From contig NC_079515.1 in assembly GCF_000801105.2 (NCBI RefSeq), forward strand, positions 32,325,407-32,389,406: a stretch of DNA of 64,000 bases, in the 5' to 3' direction. The notes beneath the pieces were generated by a model. It saw only the letters and a program-made list of their open reading frames with translations, searched no databases and had not been told where the DNA came from. The stretch is from Raphanus sativus (Eukaryota > Streptophyta > Magnoliopsida > Brassicales > Brassicaceae). Shown here piece by piece: positions 24,505 to 37,024 of the stretch. How positions within the stretch are numbered: the first letter of the stretch is position 1; every line of letters starts with the position of its first letter. A program made the translations under genes and the position numbers.

Positions 24505-25786
24505 TTACCAAGTATGATTACGGATTCTGAACTTCAAAGCTTTCACAGCTGCCTTAGCATATATCTGAGCAGCTTCAGCTTCGGCTTCTGCTCTTTCTGC
24601 CTCTTTTGCTGCTTCTTCTGCCTCTGTGATTGCAAACTCTGCTTCTGCAACTGCTCTTGCAGCAGCTTCTGCAGCGTCTTGAGCTGTCATGCCTTTTATC
24701 ATAAGCAACTCTCCGTCTGCTCGGAGGGCTACGGGTTCTGGTGAGTCTTTTTTGTTGTTTCCTTCCAACAAGAGTTGAGGAGACTTCTGTCTTGCTCCAA
24801 CGCTAGTAAAATTAGTTGAAAACCTGTACTTGTGCTTTATCTGAAAAATGACAACAAAGAGCGAGCAAGCACTTGATAAGTGATGATGCTGAGAGTATAA
24901 TGAAGTGATTGTAATCTTGAAATCTTGAATCAAAAGTTGTTTGTGTGTGTTTTACCTTAACTAATGGTCCATTTGATGACAAGTGCTTTAATCTAACTGC
25001 CACATTTCTTTTCATATTCGGCGGAGTCTTGAAATTCTCCTGAAATTTTACAGCTACTACTAAGTATAAGACAAAACCTCAAAATAAACATTTTAGATAT
25101 TCACAATGCTCTAGGCGTTACCTCTATATACATAAAGATGGAGGTTCTGTCTGAACCGCGTGGTTCCTTCAAGTTAGTAATTGCCTCCAAGATAATCCTG
25201 TCCAAACTACAAGAAGAGACAAATAGCTCAATATGGTATAAAAGAAAACTAAAAAATCTTTAAATGTGGTGCATCAACCAAAACCTTGTAATTGATCTCT
25301 TTGAAGCATGAGTTTGTAGCGATCCCGCACCAGAACCTCCAGGCGATGTTGGATTTGTCCGTTCTTGGCCATTAGCCAAAGGCACAATGCTAAGAGATGT
25401 AGTGTTGTTGGTATGATCCTGTTTAGGAGGAGCCGGCAATGTCTTTCTAAGTGCAAGTTTAGCCTTCTTCCTTGAACCCCATAACGCAGTCACACTTATA
25501 TTTCTCCACTTGTCCTGTTACGCTTTTGTAATATCAAAACACTAATCCGAAACATGGCAATCACAAAACTCAAACAAAGCAGATATCTGTAGCCAACAAA
25601 ACTCAACACATTGAGTTTTTTAAGGGTTTTTATTACCTTGAGATCAACATTAGAGCGGGACTTAAGGACAGAGCTAAACTGAGGATCGGAGAGTATAGTA
25701 CGCCACTTGCCAGTGCCATGTTTAAGAACTCCAGCTTTAAGGGCTGCTTCTTCCTCCGGTGTCCACTTCTGCTTTGGGGCACCCAT
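24505..25786 (-). CDS. TRB2: Telomere repeat binding protein, Myb-H1/H5 type (TRB2)
   Basis: Predicted 294 residues in five exons: 25786-25637, 25514-25285, 25206-25122, 25039-24956 and 24840-24505. TRB proteins bind telomeric repeats and telo-box promoters and recruit PRC2 and other chromatin factors. The N-terminal Myb domain starts at once ([19 protein letters not shown], then [14 protein letters not shown]). A linker-histone-like GH1 domain lies at about residues 127-190 ([20 protein letters not shown]). The C-terminal coiled coil is Ala/Glu-rich (about 235-285, [20 protein letters not shown]). The arrangement and length match TRB2/TRB3; context (between DG1 and FRO1) points to At5g67580. 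Confidence 0.94.
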
Positions 25787-27364
25787 CCACACTTATCAAC
25801 AAGGTTCTCAAGAAAAAACTAAAGTTTTTTTTTGCTAATAAGTTGAACTTCTTCTGTTTATTTTCTTCTGTCAAAAGATTAAAACACTACAAAAGCTTAG
25901 CATCTGTGAAATGGATTATTATAAATTACAATGACTAAATCTATGAAGCCAAGTAACAATGTACAAACATTTTAATTGTAGATAAAAAAATCTTATCCAT
26001 AAGCTACACCTGGAAGCCAAAACATTCATATGTAACTCACAAATCGAATACAAAGAGACAGAGGATAAATTAGATACGCCCCGATGCTCTCAGTTCAACA
26101 AATAAACGAGTGATTCATTCGAGCAGATAACTAAACCAAGACAGGATCAAATCACATGTCTTGTCATAACATAAAAAAAAAATCCATTAACAAGTTCGAA
26201 AATCTAAACATGAATATGGAAAATACGCTAACAAATGCAAATCATCTAACCAAAAAAAGACAAATGCGAGGATCGGAGAAAACGAAAACAGAATTGAGCA
26301 AGGGAGGAGGAGGAGGAGAAGCATGCCAGATCAAACGGAAACCAAGGGAGAGTTTTTGAGGGAGACACTTGGTGATGAAAACTATTTGTTCGTGTACATG
26401 TCTCGTGGATCAAATGTGAATCTTACAATTTCGGTGAAACGAACGAAGAAGACAAAGACCAGAGACTAACCCACAAGAAGGAGGAATAACATCCATAGAT
26501 ATGAAAAAAAGAAAAAGCAAAACAAAACTTGAGCTTTCCTTTGTATCCAAATTACACAACAATACCTTTTTAAAGTAGCCCTTTATTTCTCAACTTTTCA
26601 TCAATTTGCCTCAATATATATCATATTACAAGATAACCCTTATAATCTAAACCTACTTTGAATAAATATTAGGATTTTTAACAGAACTGAACTTTACCGA
26701 ATCGAACCTAAAAATATGGTTTTAGGTTAGTTTGGCAAAAGAAAGAAAAATTAGGTTTTATGTTCACTAATTAGTTTTTAATTAAAAAAATCACAGATCA
26801 ATTTTAACTGAAATTCTAAACTGAACTAATCAAAATCTGAAATACCTAAAGTTAACTTGATTTTTATTTTTAATTTAAATTAGAATTTTAACCAAACTAA
26901 CCGTAAAATAAAAAGTTTCAGCAAATTTTGAAACCTAACTAATCAAGAATCGAACAAAATTGTTTCCGATTCATTTTGGTGAAATTTTGACTGATCTAAA
27001 CTAAATAAATTTTGAAAAAAAATTGAACTAACCGAATAAACCGAACCCAGGCCTAGGTATAGCTGTGTTTTACACGAGTTATAGGACTTTTTGGGAGAAA
27101 ATATTAGAGTACATTTTTGCAAAGAGAATTGCATAATTTGATAATTATTGGTGGGTTGGGGTCAATTGATACTAATAATAACTTAGTGAGTATTAGAGTA
27201 ATAGAGAACAATTACAGTGGCTGAAATGAAAATTTCTTAACTTTTCCCCACTTCTCTCTTGCCCATTTTGTTCTTACAAATCTCTCTCGAGACAGGACAG
27301 GAGAGGAAAAACTTAAAAGCTCCAAAGAGATTATTTCCCAGATTTCCAAACTTTCTACGTGACG
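25787..27364. other. Spacer: TRB2 5' region and AACCGAA-rich sequence
   Basis: The first 700 bp probably holds the TRB2 5'UTR and promoter, including a GA-rich stretch near 26300. From about 26660 to 27060 the sequence repeats variations on aaccgaa, gaactaa and ttttaacc, a pattern common in decayed crucifer transposons. No gene seen. The last 100 bp is the FRO1 leader. Confidence 0.5.
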
Positions 27365-28585
27365 ATGGCGCTTCGTGCTACTACTCAAGCGACTGCTCGT
27401 ATCGCGGCGAATCTCGGACGTGTAGCTCGGCCTTTCTCAAGTGACGCGGTGGTGGAGTCGGATTACAAGCGCGGTGAGATCGGTAGTGTCTCCGGAATCC
27501 CAGAGGAGCATCTTGCACGAAAGGCAAGATTAAATCATTATTCGATTCCTTTTTATTCTATGAATTAGGGTTTGAGTCTAGGGATTGGTCTTGATTGGAA
27601 TGGGGGATATTTGGAACAGGTGATAATATACTCACCTGCAAGAACGGCGACACAGCAAGGATCTGGAAAACTTGGGAAATGGAAGATCAATTTCGTCTCC
27701 ACCCTCAAGTATATCCCTTCTTCATCCTCTCTTATGTTTGTTTGCTGGATTCACCCTAGATGGACCTGTTATATTCCTATTCGATCTTAGAAGTCAAAAG
27801 TCCCTCACTTTAAAAAAAAAAAAAAAAAAGAATGAATATCTATCATCAGTAATTTGATATGTTTTTGTAGGTGGGAGAACCCATTGATGGGGTGGACTTC
27901 TACGGGTGACCCTTATGCCAATGTTGGTGACTCCGCTCTTGGTTTTGATTCCGAGGAAGCTGCCAAGTCTTTTGCTCAGCGTCATGGCTGGGATTATGTG
28001 GTAAAATCTTCTCATTTCTTCTTCTGCTTACATTCATTCTTTTTAGCCCTCTTGATATTAAAAACGTATATCTTGACTCCATGGCAGGTCAAGGAGCCCA
28101 AAACACCGTTGTTGAAGGTTAGTATCTTATTCCTTTTTACCTAAAATCCCACTTGTTTCAGCCAGACCTAGAGTGGAGAGGTTGAATCTCTTCATTCTAG
28201 ATCCCCGTCTTTTTTCAATAATTACTAACCCCATTAGATTATATATATTTTTTTTAATCTCTTTGTTCTAAGACTAGTGAGTGATTTTAAAGCTCTGCTT
28301 GAACCTTAAACGTGTGTTGATTCGTCAGTACTGGCTTAATAGATATAGAAAGCTTTCCAATGCCTGATTTTTTTATCAAAACCCCATCATACTGCTTATC
28401 ACCCAAATGCGTAATGTTCATGAAACAAATTTTATTTTGGACAAGGATCGTCTCTGTTTCATTCTTCAGATTGAATATTTTTTACCTAACCCCCATAATG
28501 ATGGCTCATCTTAACATGGTAACTGCAGGCTAAGTCTTACTCTGACAACTTCAAGTGGAAAGGCAAGCCTCAACCACAGAACTGA
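27365..28585 (+). CDS. FRO1: NADH dehydrogenase (complex I) subunit NDUFS4, FROSTBITE1
   Basis: Predicted 154 residues in five exons: 27365-27523, 27620-27708, 27871-28000, 28088-28117 and 28529-28585. NDUFS4 is the 18-kDa accessory subunit of mitochondrial complex I; Arabidopsis fro1 has reduced cold responses. An Ala/Arg-rich presequence ([20 protein letters not shown]) precedes the mature domain. Conserved blocks: [50 protein letters not shown] and the C-terminal [14 protein letters not shown]. The first intron has a GC donor (GAAAG|GCAAGA). A second ATG 6 bp upstream (MTMAL) is possible but not family-like. Orthologue of At5g67590. Confidence 0.95.
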
Positions 28586-29054
28586 TCACTACATCATCTT
28601 CGTCCATCTCTCGGCCAAAAGGAGACACTTCGCTGTGAAGGCTCTCATTTTTATTCGTTATTTTAGCATCTGTGAGCTTTTTCACTGAACTATATCCATG
28701 GTTGGATTTTACTTTTATTTTTTTCCTATTTTCCCTTTACTACGACACAATAATATGATGATGATGATGATGACAAACACACCTCCTTGGGTATTTCATC
28801 AAGCTTTTATGGTTAATTTTACTTGATCTACTTCTCAATAGTTTTTATTGTGTTCATTCAAAAAAAATAGTTTTTATTGTGTAAATGGTAGAGAAAGTGA
28901 CGTCGTCATAGTCGAGTAAATAATCCATAAAATACAAAAGTTTAAAAGACAAATACGAAAAGAAAGAAGATTAACAGCAGATTGTTGAACGATACACATG
29001 TCTTTTTCATTGCATGCAGAGGAAAAGAAATCGTTGAACTGATATATTCACCGA

Positions 29055-29506
29055 TCAGAAACAAGCATCCAAGAGACAGCAACAGCAGAGCGCAGCCAAA
29101 CTGTGATGCATATGTAATAGAACAGAACACAACATATTAACACCACTGGATCAAGAACTAAAATAATAATAACACTAGTAATAAACAAGAGGGGATCAAG
29201 ACCATACCATCCTTCGAGCATACCAGCTTGTTGCTTTTGCTGCGGAGCTTGAGAGTATTGAGGTGGAGGATAACCTTGAGCAGGGTATCCCTGACCATAT
29301 CCCGGCGGTGGATAACCGGCGGCAGGATAGCCAGCTGGAGGATAACCGTCCTTAGGAGGATACCCTTTAAACCGGAATACAAAAGTATATTAAAACCAGC
29401 AGAGAAGAAGCTAAAACAGAATATCAAAATTCAAAGAAACTTAGAAAAACAGAATATTACCTTGGGGAGGAGGAGCACCGACAGGATGTTGTTCTTGATT
29501 ATACAT
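29055..29506 (-). CDS. WIH1: Cysteine-rich tail-anchored membrane protein (WINDHOSE1 / CYSTM family)
   Basis: Predicted 82 residues in three exons: 29506-29461, 29364-29208 and 29100-29055. The N-terminal two thirds is a Tyr-Pro-Pro repeat (YPPKDGYPPAGYPAAGYPPP and on), and the C-terminus is the Cys-rich CYSTM segment (GCLAALCCCCLLDACF). CYSTM proteins sit at the plasma membrane and are tied to stress tolerance; WIH1 and WIH2 promote megasporogenesis in Arabidopsis. The short last exon was found from the GGATG|GTATGG donor and the CACAG acceptor, which restore the conserved tail. Orthologue of At5g67600 by position. Confidence 0.93.
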
Positions 29507-29807
29507 CTTTTGAGTTCTTCTAGCTTTTTTTTTTCTTCTTTCTCTTCTCTTTTCAAGCAATCTCTGTTTCTTTGCTTTATAGAGAAGTTATGACGGTGAG
29601 CAATAATATTTAATTTTGTTATTCTTTTTCTTGTAATTGCCTAATTAGTGATACAGTAAAGTAGAAAACTAAAGAAAATATTCTATAAACGTGTTTCTTG
29701 CATTATAAGGATTAGGTCCGTTAGATCTTTCTTTCATATTCTGTTTAATTTTAGCACTAAACACTATTCCTTATATGCTTTTCAAAAAATAAAGTGCTAA
29801 CCAAACT

Positions 29808-30240
29808 ACAGTAAAAACTTTATAAACTAACAATGCTAAAACTATGAAATTTTATTAATTTATAGAGTTATTAATTTACAAAAGTTTTTTATTTTTTATT
29901 TTTCTATTTTAGAAATAAACAAAATAATTAATATCTATAAAATTTGTTTTATAAATTTAAAATATGGTATATATGTAATTTTACTAAATATTAGCAAGTT
30001 ATATTAAAGTATTAAAATTATAGAGATATTTCTATTTTTAAAAAAATCAAATAATACAAGTGTTATATATATATATAAGTATTTTTATGATTTTAAAATA
30101 CATAAGATTTTTAAAAATATTATTTTTTATTATTTTATCGATTTGTATTATATTTTAAACTTGTTTAATTTAAATTTTTTAAAAAAAATTATAGTATCAG
30201 TTAATTTATTGAGTATTGATTTTGTAGAGTTTTTAGATAC
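29808..30240. mobile_element. Decayed MITE-like element with imperfect terminal inverted repeats
   Basis: The left end (cagtaaaaactttataaact) pairs imperfectly with the reverse complement of the right end (aaaaactctacaaaatcaat, from about 30214-30235). The interior tatgaaattttattaattta followed by gagttattaattta is a motif repeated widely in crucifer genomes. About 430 bp and very AT-rich; no ORF. Family not assigned. Confidence 0.5.
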
Positions 30241-30742
30241 ATAAAGATATTAATTCTAATATTAAAATAATTAAACACCACTTACTTCTGGGTTGATCAT
30301 TATTCAACTTAAATAATCATCTCTTTTCCTAACACAAGGAGAAAGGCAAATTAAATTGGACATCCTCGTTTGAATAAAAATAGTTGATGAGATATTATAA
30401 TTCGAAAAAGATAACTTTTATCCACCCACATGCTAGTCCACATTCCCATGACATCAATAATCTTACTATAATATATTCGAATATAATAAAATTCATATCC
30501 ATCGTAAAGAAAAAAGGTAGAACCCATTAAGAAACAAAGCTCGTTGCATTGTCTACACAAAAACATGATACACGGCCTAAAATAAGCGTTACAACAAATC
30601 GTGACAACATCATCCACACCAAAGCTAAAACACTAACAAAAGTCATAAAAGAAGAAAGCAACTTTTGCCTACAAGAAGAGCTCTCTACAAGAGTTCTCTC
30701 TCTGTGTTTCTAAACAGTTTTGAGACTTTAAACCAGCTTGGT

Positions 30743-33133
30743 TCAGGACCAATGCAGCCATTTCCGTGGCCTGTTTGTGGTACCAGATTCTTTTCTTGGA
30801 GTCACATTGATCCTATCCGCATTTGCTGCTGCCCATGTGCTAAAACCAGGTGAAGAAACCAATTCTTTAACCGCCTTTGTCGTGCTTTCCTCTGTGAGCT
30901 TCTTCCACTCTTCTTTTGATAGTTTATTCCTTTCAGGAGTTTTATGGAAAGAGGAAGGGAAAGTATCTGATTCAGACGGTGGAGATTGTCGCATCCCACT
31001 GATTCCTGAATAAGAAACGTTAAACAAAAAGCTTATTTATTGGTTTCATTTTACGTTTTGAGATGCTGGGATTTAATAGAGATCAGAAATCAACCTCCAG
31101 ATGGAGAAGCAAAAGTAACACGGGTGCCAAATTCAGAAGCAACAGGACTCTTTTGCATGAAGTCATGGAGATATCCAGGGATGGTTGGTACTTCAGCAGA
31201 CCGAATTGCCTCCCAGATTCCTATCAGTAAATTCAATGGAATCCTGCGCCAAAAGAACTCAACTTAAGCATTCAATACTGTGTGAACTTTCAGAGATATG
31301 GAAGCTAACACTAACAAAAAGAGAGTTTAGTTTGTTAATTAAATATAGATCGGTCACGACTCACTCATATAAGCGTAGTATGAACTTCAATCTGCTGATC
31401 TTCTTTAAACTCGATGATATAATAATTACAGATATCAGTGCTCCTCCAGCAAGCAAAGGATCTACAGAGCTCTGGAAACAAGAGATTATTATTGTCAAAG
31501 GATGATTTTCGGTTTGATTTAAAAAGAAAACGTACTGTAAAAATAACCTGAAGAATCAAAACCGCAGCAATGATCCGGATAGACCAAGAAACAAAGACTG
31601 ATGTGCTCATGTCAATGGAGCCATCTTCGGTTAGAACCAGTTTCCTCACTGTCCAAAATCCAAAAAGCGCTCCAGCCAAAGACAGAAACACCCCGGCAAA
31701 AATCGCTACCTGCAAAACCGTCACAAAAAAACAAACAAACAAACAAACAAAAATCTTCACTACAAGTATGAGAGGGGCTTTTCTTAACCAGCACATACTG
31801 ACACTATCAAAACTTACATACAGGGGTGTACATATCTTCATCGATTCCCATCTCAGTTAGCAGACTTTGAAATAAACCAGGAACATAGCGTAGAAGAAAA
31901 CCACCTAAACCAAGCTGGCCAAAAGAAGAAGGACAAAAAACCGTGTGTTATATACAACAAGGAGGTTGAAGAAAATGGGAAGCACAAAAAAAAAGTTTAA
32001 ATCATTTAGCAATCACCACTCACCAGGGATGAGTATATGAACAATGCAAACGAGCTACGCCCAGTTGGTAGAAGCTTCATCCCCTGTGTAACACATCACA
32101 TTACAAAAGCGGAGTTTGAAAGTAAATACCTCTTCTTTTTTTTATAATTAATAACACTACAGATGACACTGAACAAGTAAACTGAGGCTACCTGAAAGAG
32201 GACAAGCAGGACGACAAGCATAATACCAACAGCCATGGCACTGCTGTAGTAAAATGCTAGCGACTGACTCAGCGTCGAAGCCAAAGCCAGCAAAACCGCA
32301 CCAAGTATTAAGAACACTATGCGATACATGGAAAACTCTGCAACATAGCTGATAAATTAGGAAGTTGAAAAAAAAAATTGCCAAACCAAAGGAAGAGAGA
32401 AAGATCTACCTTCTACAGCAGACAGCTCCAGAGTGACCTTTGCTGAGCTAATAGATCTTACATCAAGAACTTTGTGGTCGAAGGGAGACATTGTCTGAAC
32501 CCATGAACCCTTAGAGACTTTCTCCCACCGACTTGGAGGGCACATCCCAATTGCACGCGACAAATTCCTACAAAATCAGTGAAACATTTTAGTGAATCAT
32601 ACAGAACTGGTGATTAACAGTAAAAAAAAACTGAAGATAAACTATTCAACCTGTGGAAGCAAACATCAAAGTTACTTGCTTTCCCAGCGGTTGATGAGTT
32701 AAGTATCAACTTCAACGAGTGTGCGTACTTGTCCATGTGTTTAAACCTTTTCAGTCCATTGATACGTATCCTCTCACATAGAGAGGTTCTCTCAGGCTTT
32801 AATCCAGGAGAGCCCTTCACCTCTAAACTGGGATTCACTTGAATCGCCCCAGTCTCTCCCACAACTGTCAACGCAAAAGATTAACCACACATATTACAAA
32901 CATTCAACTGCATTCAAACCCTAGATTTGTGAGATTTCTACAGAACCATCAAACCCTAGATTTCTACAATTTCACCCTTCACAGACCAATTCGCACTGTA
33001 GAGAGAGAAAAAACTTACCGAACAGAAGTTCATCAGATGAGACAAGAGAGGAGAAAGCGAAGAGATGTAGCAAGATGATTCCGATGACGACGCCGGAGCT
33101 CCGGAGAAGACGATAACCACCCATCGATTTCAT
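30743..33133 (-). CDS. NEMP-family (DUF2215) nuclear envelope membrane protein
   Basis: Predicted 488 residues in ten exons: 33133-33019, 32864-32651, 32567-32410, 32337-32192, 32083-32024, 31914-31822, 31709-31548, 31471-31365, 31243-31095 and 31005-30743, all in phase. An N-terminal signal-like segment (GVVIGIILLHLFAFSSLVSS) leads into a lumenal domain (exons 2-3). Several membrane helices follow in exons 4-8, such as YRIVFLILGAVLLALAST, MAVGIMLVVLLVLFQ and VAIFAGVFLSLAGALFGFW. The hydrophilic tail carries the SPSG.GISGMRQSPPSESDTF region. Plant NEMP relatives (PNET2) are inner nuclear membrane proteins linked to chromatin organisation. Placed as At5g67610 by order; family call rests on helix layout and remembered annotation. 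Confidence 0.85.
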
Positions 33134-33217
33134 GAGGATCGAGAAAAGAAAAAAAGGTTTAGCAAAGGCGCGGTTTTGAATTAACCATAAAGCCTATAAT
33201 TTATTGTAATTGTTAAA

Positions 33218-33257
33218 TGGGCCTTTATAAGCCCATATTTAGCCCATTAGCCCATTC
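33218..33257. promoter_or_regulatory. Site II cluster upstream of the NEMP-like gene
   Basis: Four site II type elements lie within 40 bp (tgggcc, aagccca, tagccca, tagccca), 85-125 bp upstream of the start codon. The spacing fits a TCP-factor promoter module of plant housekeeping genes; binding is inferred. Confidence 0.5.
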
Positions 33258-33259
33258 CT

Positions 33260-34078
33260 TAAAAGTGCAACGTTGGTTTAATTTGGTACGACTTGCGTCC
33301 AATGCCGTAAGGTTGCTTCGTTAATCAACATATTAGTAATGCGATATACTTAAAAGGTAGAGTTAATAATGAAACTGAAAATGATTGAGCCGTTAATTAC
33401 GTTACGTCTATAGTTAACTGAACCTGATGTAATTTACCTATCAGTCATTGGCTCATTGACTTTCATGACTATGATTGACAAAAAGAGGCCGACCAAATGA
33501 GCTGCCTTGCATATTTTAAAGAGACTACGTTTTACATTTTTTTTCTATAGTTACAGATGAACAAAAATAAAAACATGTGACTAGTAATTCAATAATTATA
33601 GGCTTTACAGCTTGTTTAAACCCGCTTTATACGCCTATCGTTTGTTTAGTTGAACGGTGGTTAACACCTAACATGGTGTTATTACGTAAAATCGTAGTAT
33701 GGAACGTTATCATTGGATGTATCGAAACTTTATGTTATTACGTAAAATATATATATCCAAGGTAAGACGAGCTGTCGGTTTACTTATCTTTTGCAAGTTA
33801 ATGCGTATACATAAACAGGGAAGCAAATTAGTATATGATTTGTGCAATTCTGAATCTGTAAATGATGTTGCAGTATTGGCCAAAATCTTCTAAATCTAGT
33901 CTGAGAATACACCATAAAATGCTCAAATATTTGAAACGCTGGAACAATTAAAGTTCTTGAAAATATAACTTGAGACTGGATCTTCATTTAAAGCATTTAT
34001 GATAATAACATCGCTTTACATAAACTTTCAATGTTGTCGGATGTGCTTTAAGAATATCGACGCTTTTCAAGACTTCTC
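33260..34078. other. Intergenic spacer, no gene seen
   Basis: AT-rich spacer between the NEMP-like promoter and the last exon of the DUF4228 gene. Short ORFs (for instance at 33577-33765 and 33699-33893) have no recognisable similarity. The text cattatcattgg and ttattacgtaaaat recurs at about 33680-33745, hinting at local duplication. Confidence 0.5.
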
Positions 34079-34991
34079 TCATGAGGATACAAGTTCAGGA
34101 ATGCTGTGCAAAGCTGGTCTCCACCCACCGCCACATCTTCCTCCGCCGTGACTCCGCCTCATAAACCCATTTCCACCGTCTTCTCCGTCGACCTATATAA
34201 AACCCGTCGATTTAAATTAAACACCCATACGGAGAAACGCAGTTTAGCATGTCTTAGACCAAAATCTAAGGCATGTGAAAGATGTGCATTGCATATGGTC
34301 ATGTGGCCCGTTATAGAATTGCAAAAGATCATTTATGGAGGATATTTTAAATATGTAATAGTATAATCAAACATTTTCAAATATTCTATGTGATTTATAA
34401 TAATATTACTGAGCCGGTCATTGTAAATTTATAATGATTAAAAAAGTCAAGTAAATGATGCGAACTTACCGCATCATCAGCACCATTTTCTTTCGAGTCC
34501 AAATCAGAATTTGGGTTGACCCGACCAATATCCTGATCTGTCTTCTTTCTGTGTTTCTTCTTCTTATTCTTCAGCTCAAGCCCACCTCCTTCTTTCAATA
34601 GCTTCCCAAGCTTTACACACTTCTTCGTCGCAAACTCGTTCAAAACCTCTGCATACAAAAACTACTTACGGTGTTAATATCATGACATAGGAATTAAAAC
34701 AAAATAACAAGAGGGAGGGAGATCGTAAGTATGTTTGCCTTCGAAGCTGACGAGACGGTAAACATGCCCGATGACTAGAGTGTCGTCAGGACGAAGGAGC
34801 TTCAGCTGCTTCAGCGGCGACCCTTTCTCGTTCCTCAATGTCGGTGACGTTACCACCACCGCAACGTAATGACCTGGATTGGATCTCATGACGTCACTTG
34901 CAGTCACCGACCAGTAAATCCTCTCCACCTTGTTCTCCGCCGGGTGGTGGATCAAAACCGTCGCTGCCTCCGCCGCTTGACAATTCCCCAT
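34079..34991 (-). CDS. DUF4228 (PADRE) domain protein
   Basis: Predicted 181 residues in three exons: 34991-34739, 34648-34470 and 34192-34079. DUF4228 proteins are plant-specific, often stress-induced and of unknown biochemistry. The start MGNCQAAEAATVLIHHPA is typical, including a Gly2 that could be N-myristoylated. Domain blocks: KVERIYWSVTASDVMRSNPG, YRLVSFE and EFATKKCVKLGKLL. A basic linker (KNKKKKHRKK) is followed by the conserved tail GGGWRPALHSIPE. Finding this tail in exon 3 fixes the gene end, about 300 bp beyond exon 2. Intron 1 appears to use a GC donor (TTCGAAG|GCAAAC). Placed as At5g67620 by order. Confidence 0.88.
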
Positions 34992-36369
34992 TTTCAAAAA
35001 GGAAAGAATTATTATTTTGTTTGGGTTCTTGTCTGAAACTGAAGTATATAAAAGAAAAGATTAAAGAGCGTTATGTGGGGCTTTTAATAAATTCTTCCTC
35101 CTGTTGATTTGTCAGGTTTGACAAGAGAGGACGCTGGATACTGATAAAAAAAATATTTTAAAGATTACGAGAAAAAAAGGACGAAGAATAAAAGAAACAT
35201 AGAGAGTTTTTGTGAAGTAAGCTGTCGACGGAGATTAAGCAAAGCGATGAATAAAGCCCTGTTCGTTTGGTTACCGCAGGTTTCAGCGTCGGCGTCAGCG
35301 TCAGCGTCGGCGTCAGCGGCTGCGTCAAACTCGTTTATCTGATGTTCGTTTCATAGACGCTGACGCCGACGCTGACGCCGACGCCGACGCAGATTATTGT
35401 TCGTTTCGAAGACGCAGGAAGTTGACGCCGACGCTGACGCCGACGCAGGAAGCAGAATTAAATACCGTTCGTTTGACAGACGCTGCGGCTATTATCATTT
35501 TATTCATATTTTATTTTTAAAAATTTGTAACATTGTCTTTTAAATAAATAAAATGTATTTTAAATATATTTACATCCACAAAAATATTATGTTTACTTGG
35601 TAATATTTTTTTGGTCAAATATACAAATATAACAATATTTTTGTCATAAAACTAAATCATACATTTAATTTTCGAAATTAGCACTTCAAACAAATAAGGC
35701 AAATATATGTTACAGATAAAAGAAACATGTAGTTTAAATTTGTAAAATTATATTTTAAATAAATAAAATATAGTTTAAATATATTTACATCTATCCAAAT
35801 ATTATAATTTATTGGTAATAAATTTTTAGTCAAATTTACAAATTTAACAACTCATTTTTATCATAAATTTTTAGTCAAATTTACAAATTTATCACAAAAA
35901 AGCTAAATAATACATATAGTCTATAAATATAACAACATTTTTTTTTCATAAATCATAAGCTAAATTAAAACTATAATATATCAAAATATTTATCATAAGC
36001 ATATATGTTCAAGTGCATTACAATTTACAAGCAAATACTGATCATCTTTTGGTCTACCTATTGAGGATCAAGTTGATGTAAAAGAGCTATTAAGAGTGTT
36101 TGTAAAACTAGCAATTTCATCATAATGTAAATTAATATCTTTGTGATGTATGTATGTGCACTTTCATGTGGCAACAAAAGTTTAAAGCTTTTCGTTTGGT
36201 CATTAAGAACCGAATACATGTGATAAAAAGATTGAACAGTGTACTTTACACACAAGCCTTTATGTAAAAAACAACATGAGATCTTAGCATATTTCATTTG
36301 AGAATGGAATGAGTTAAAGACAGAGAGAATCTGAATGTAAGGAAAACAGGGGAAAATCATTGCATGTAT

Positions 36370-36783
36370 TTAGCTATGTTTCTTGCCACTAACACCAGCA
36401 ATAACCTGCAAAAAAACACTTGAACCATGCGCTTTCTGAGATGTCAACAAGGAAGGATGCGTGAAGGCCAGACCAAACATCTCCTTCATGGTTTTGCTTT
36501 GTTCAGTAAACTTCACAAGCTTGGATACAACATCTGAACTTTCCACAACCTGAGTCATGCCCAAAGCACGTTTAAAATCGGTTTAAAGCAAAACCCATGA
36601 TAATCTCAAGCTTAGAAAAGCAAAGGAGGTGGAAACAAAAACATATACGATGATGATGACAAGGAGGTCACATGAATGTCGTATGAAACCAGTCACATGA
36701 ATCTCAATACAGTAAAGAGCATGAGAATGAAAGTAGATTGCCTTTAACAGCACAATGCATGACCACTCTGTAGCATCAAACAA
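36370..36783 (-). other. Exon-like open segments inside the TIR element
   Basis: A frame at 36564-36370 reads [19 protein letters not shown] and continues [17 protein letters not shown], ending [11 protein letters not shown] and a stop. Good acceptor-like sequences (ttttttgcag before VIAGV, gactcag before VVES) and a further open piece at 36783-36583 suggest a spliced gene fragment rather than random sequence. I do not recognise the family. It may be a host gene fragment captured by the element, or the element's own accessory ORF. Confidence 0.35.
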
Positions 36784-37024
36784 TCATCAGAGATTAAAAT
36801 AATCAGAATGTGGAAACTCTATTTCATTAACACGTTCCATATCCTAAATGTTTTAGAACAGAGACCATCACTATCAGCTTCTTCTTGTCTTAGTTATGAA
36901 ATAAAGCATAAATAAACCATTCCCATCAGAACAAATTCTCTTATCTTGGATCCAAAATCCATTCTCAGAAACTCATATGAAACACAAAAACAGAGACGAG
37001 AGACAATTACCTCAACGATGCTTG

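Noticed and set aside
26660..27060. Possible coding relic in the AACCGAA-rich tract
   Set aside because: The pattern is a low-complexity repeat with stops in every frame; no protein similarity seen.
33577..33893. Two short overlapping plus-strand ORFs
   Set aside because: AT-rich spacer with local repeats; no similarity or codon bias.
34106..34366. Plus-strand ORF of 86 residues (SPPTATSSSAVTPPHKP)
   Set aside because: It is antisense to the last exon of the DUF4228 gene, whose WRPALHSIPE tail is clearly conserved.
36058..36360. 100-residue minus-strand ORF in the TIR element
   Set aside because: AT-rich, no recognisable motif, and not linked in phase to the exon-like segments nearby.
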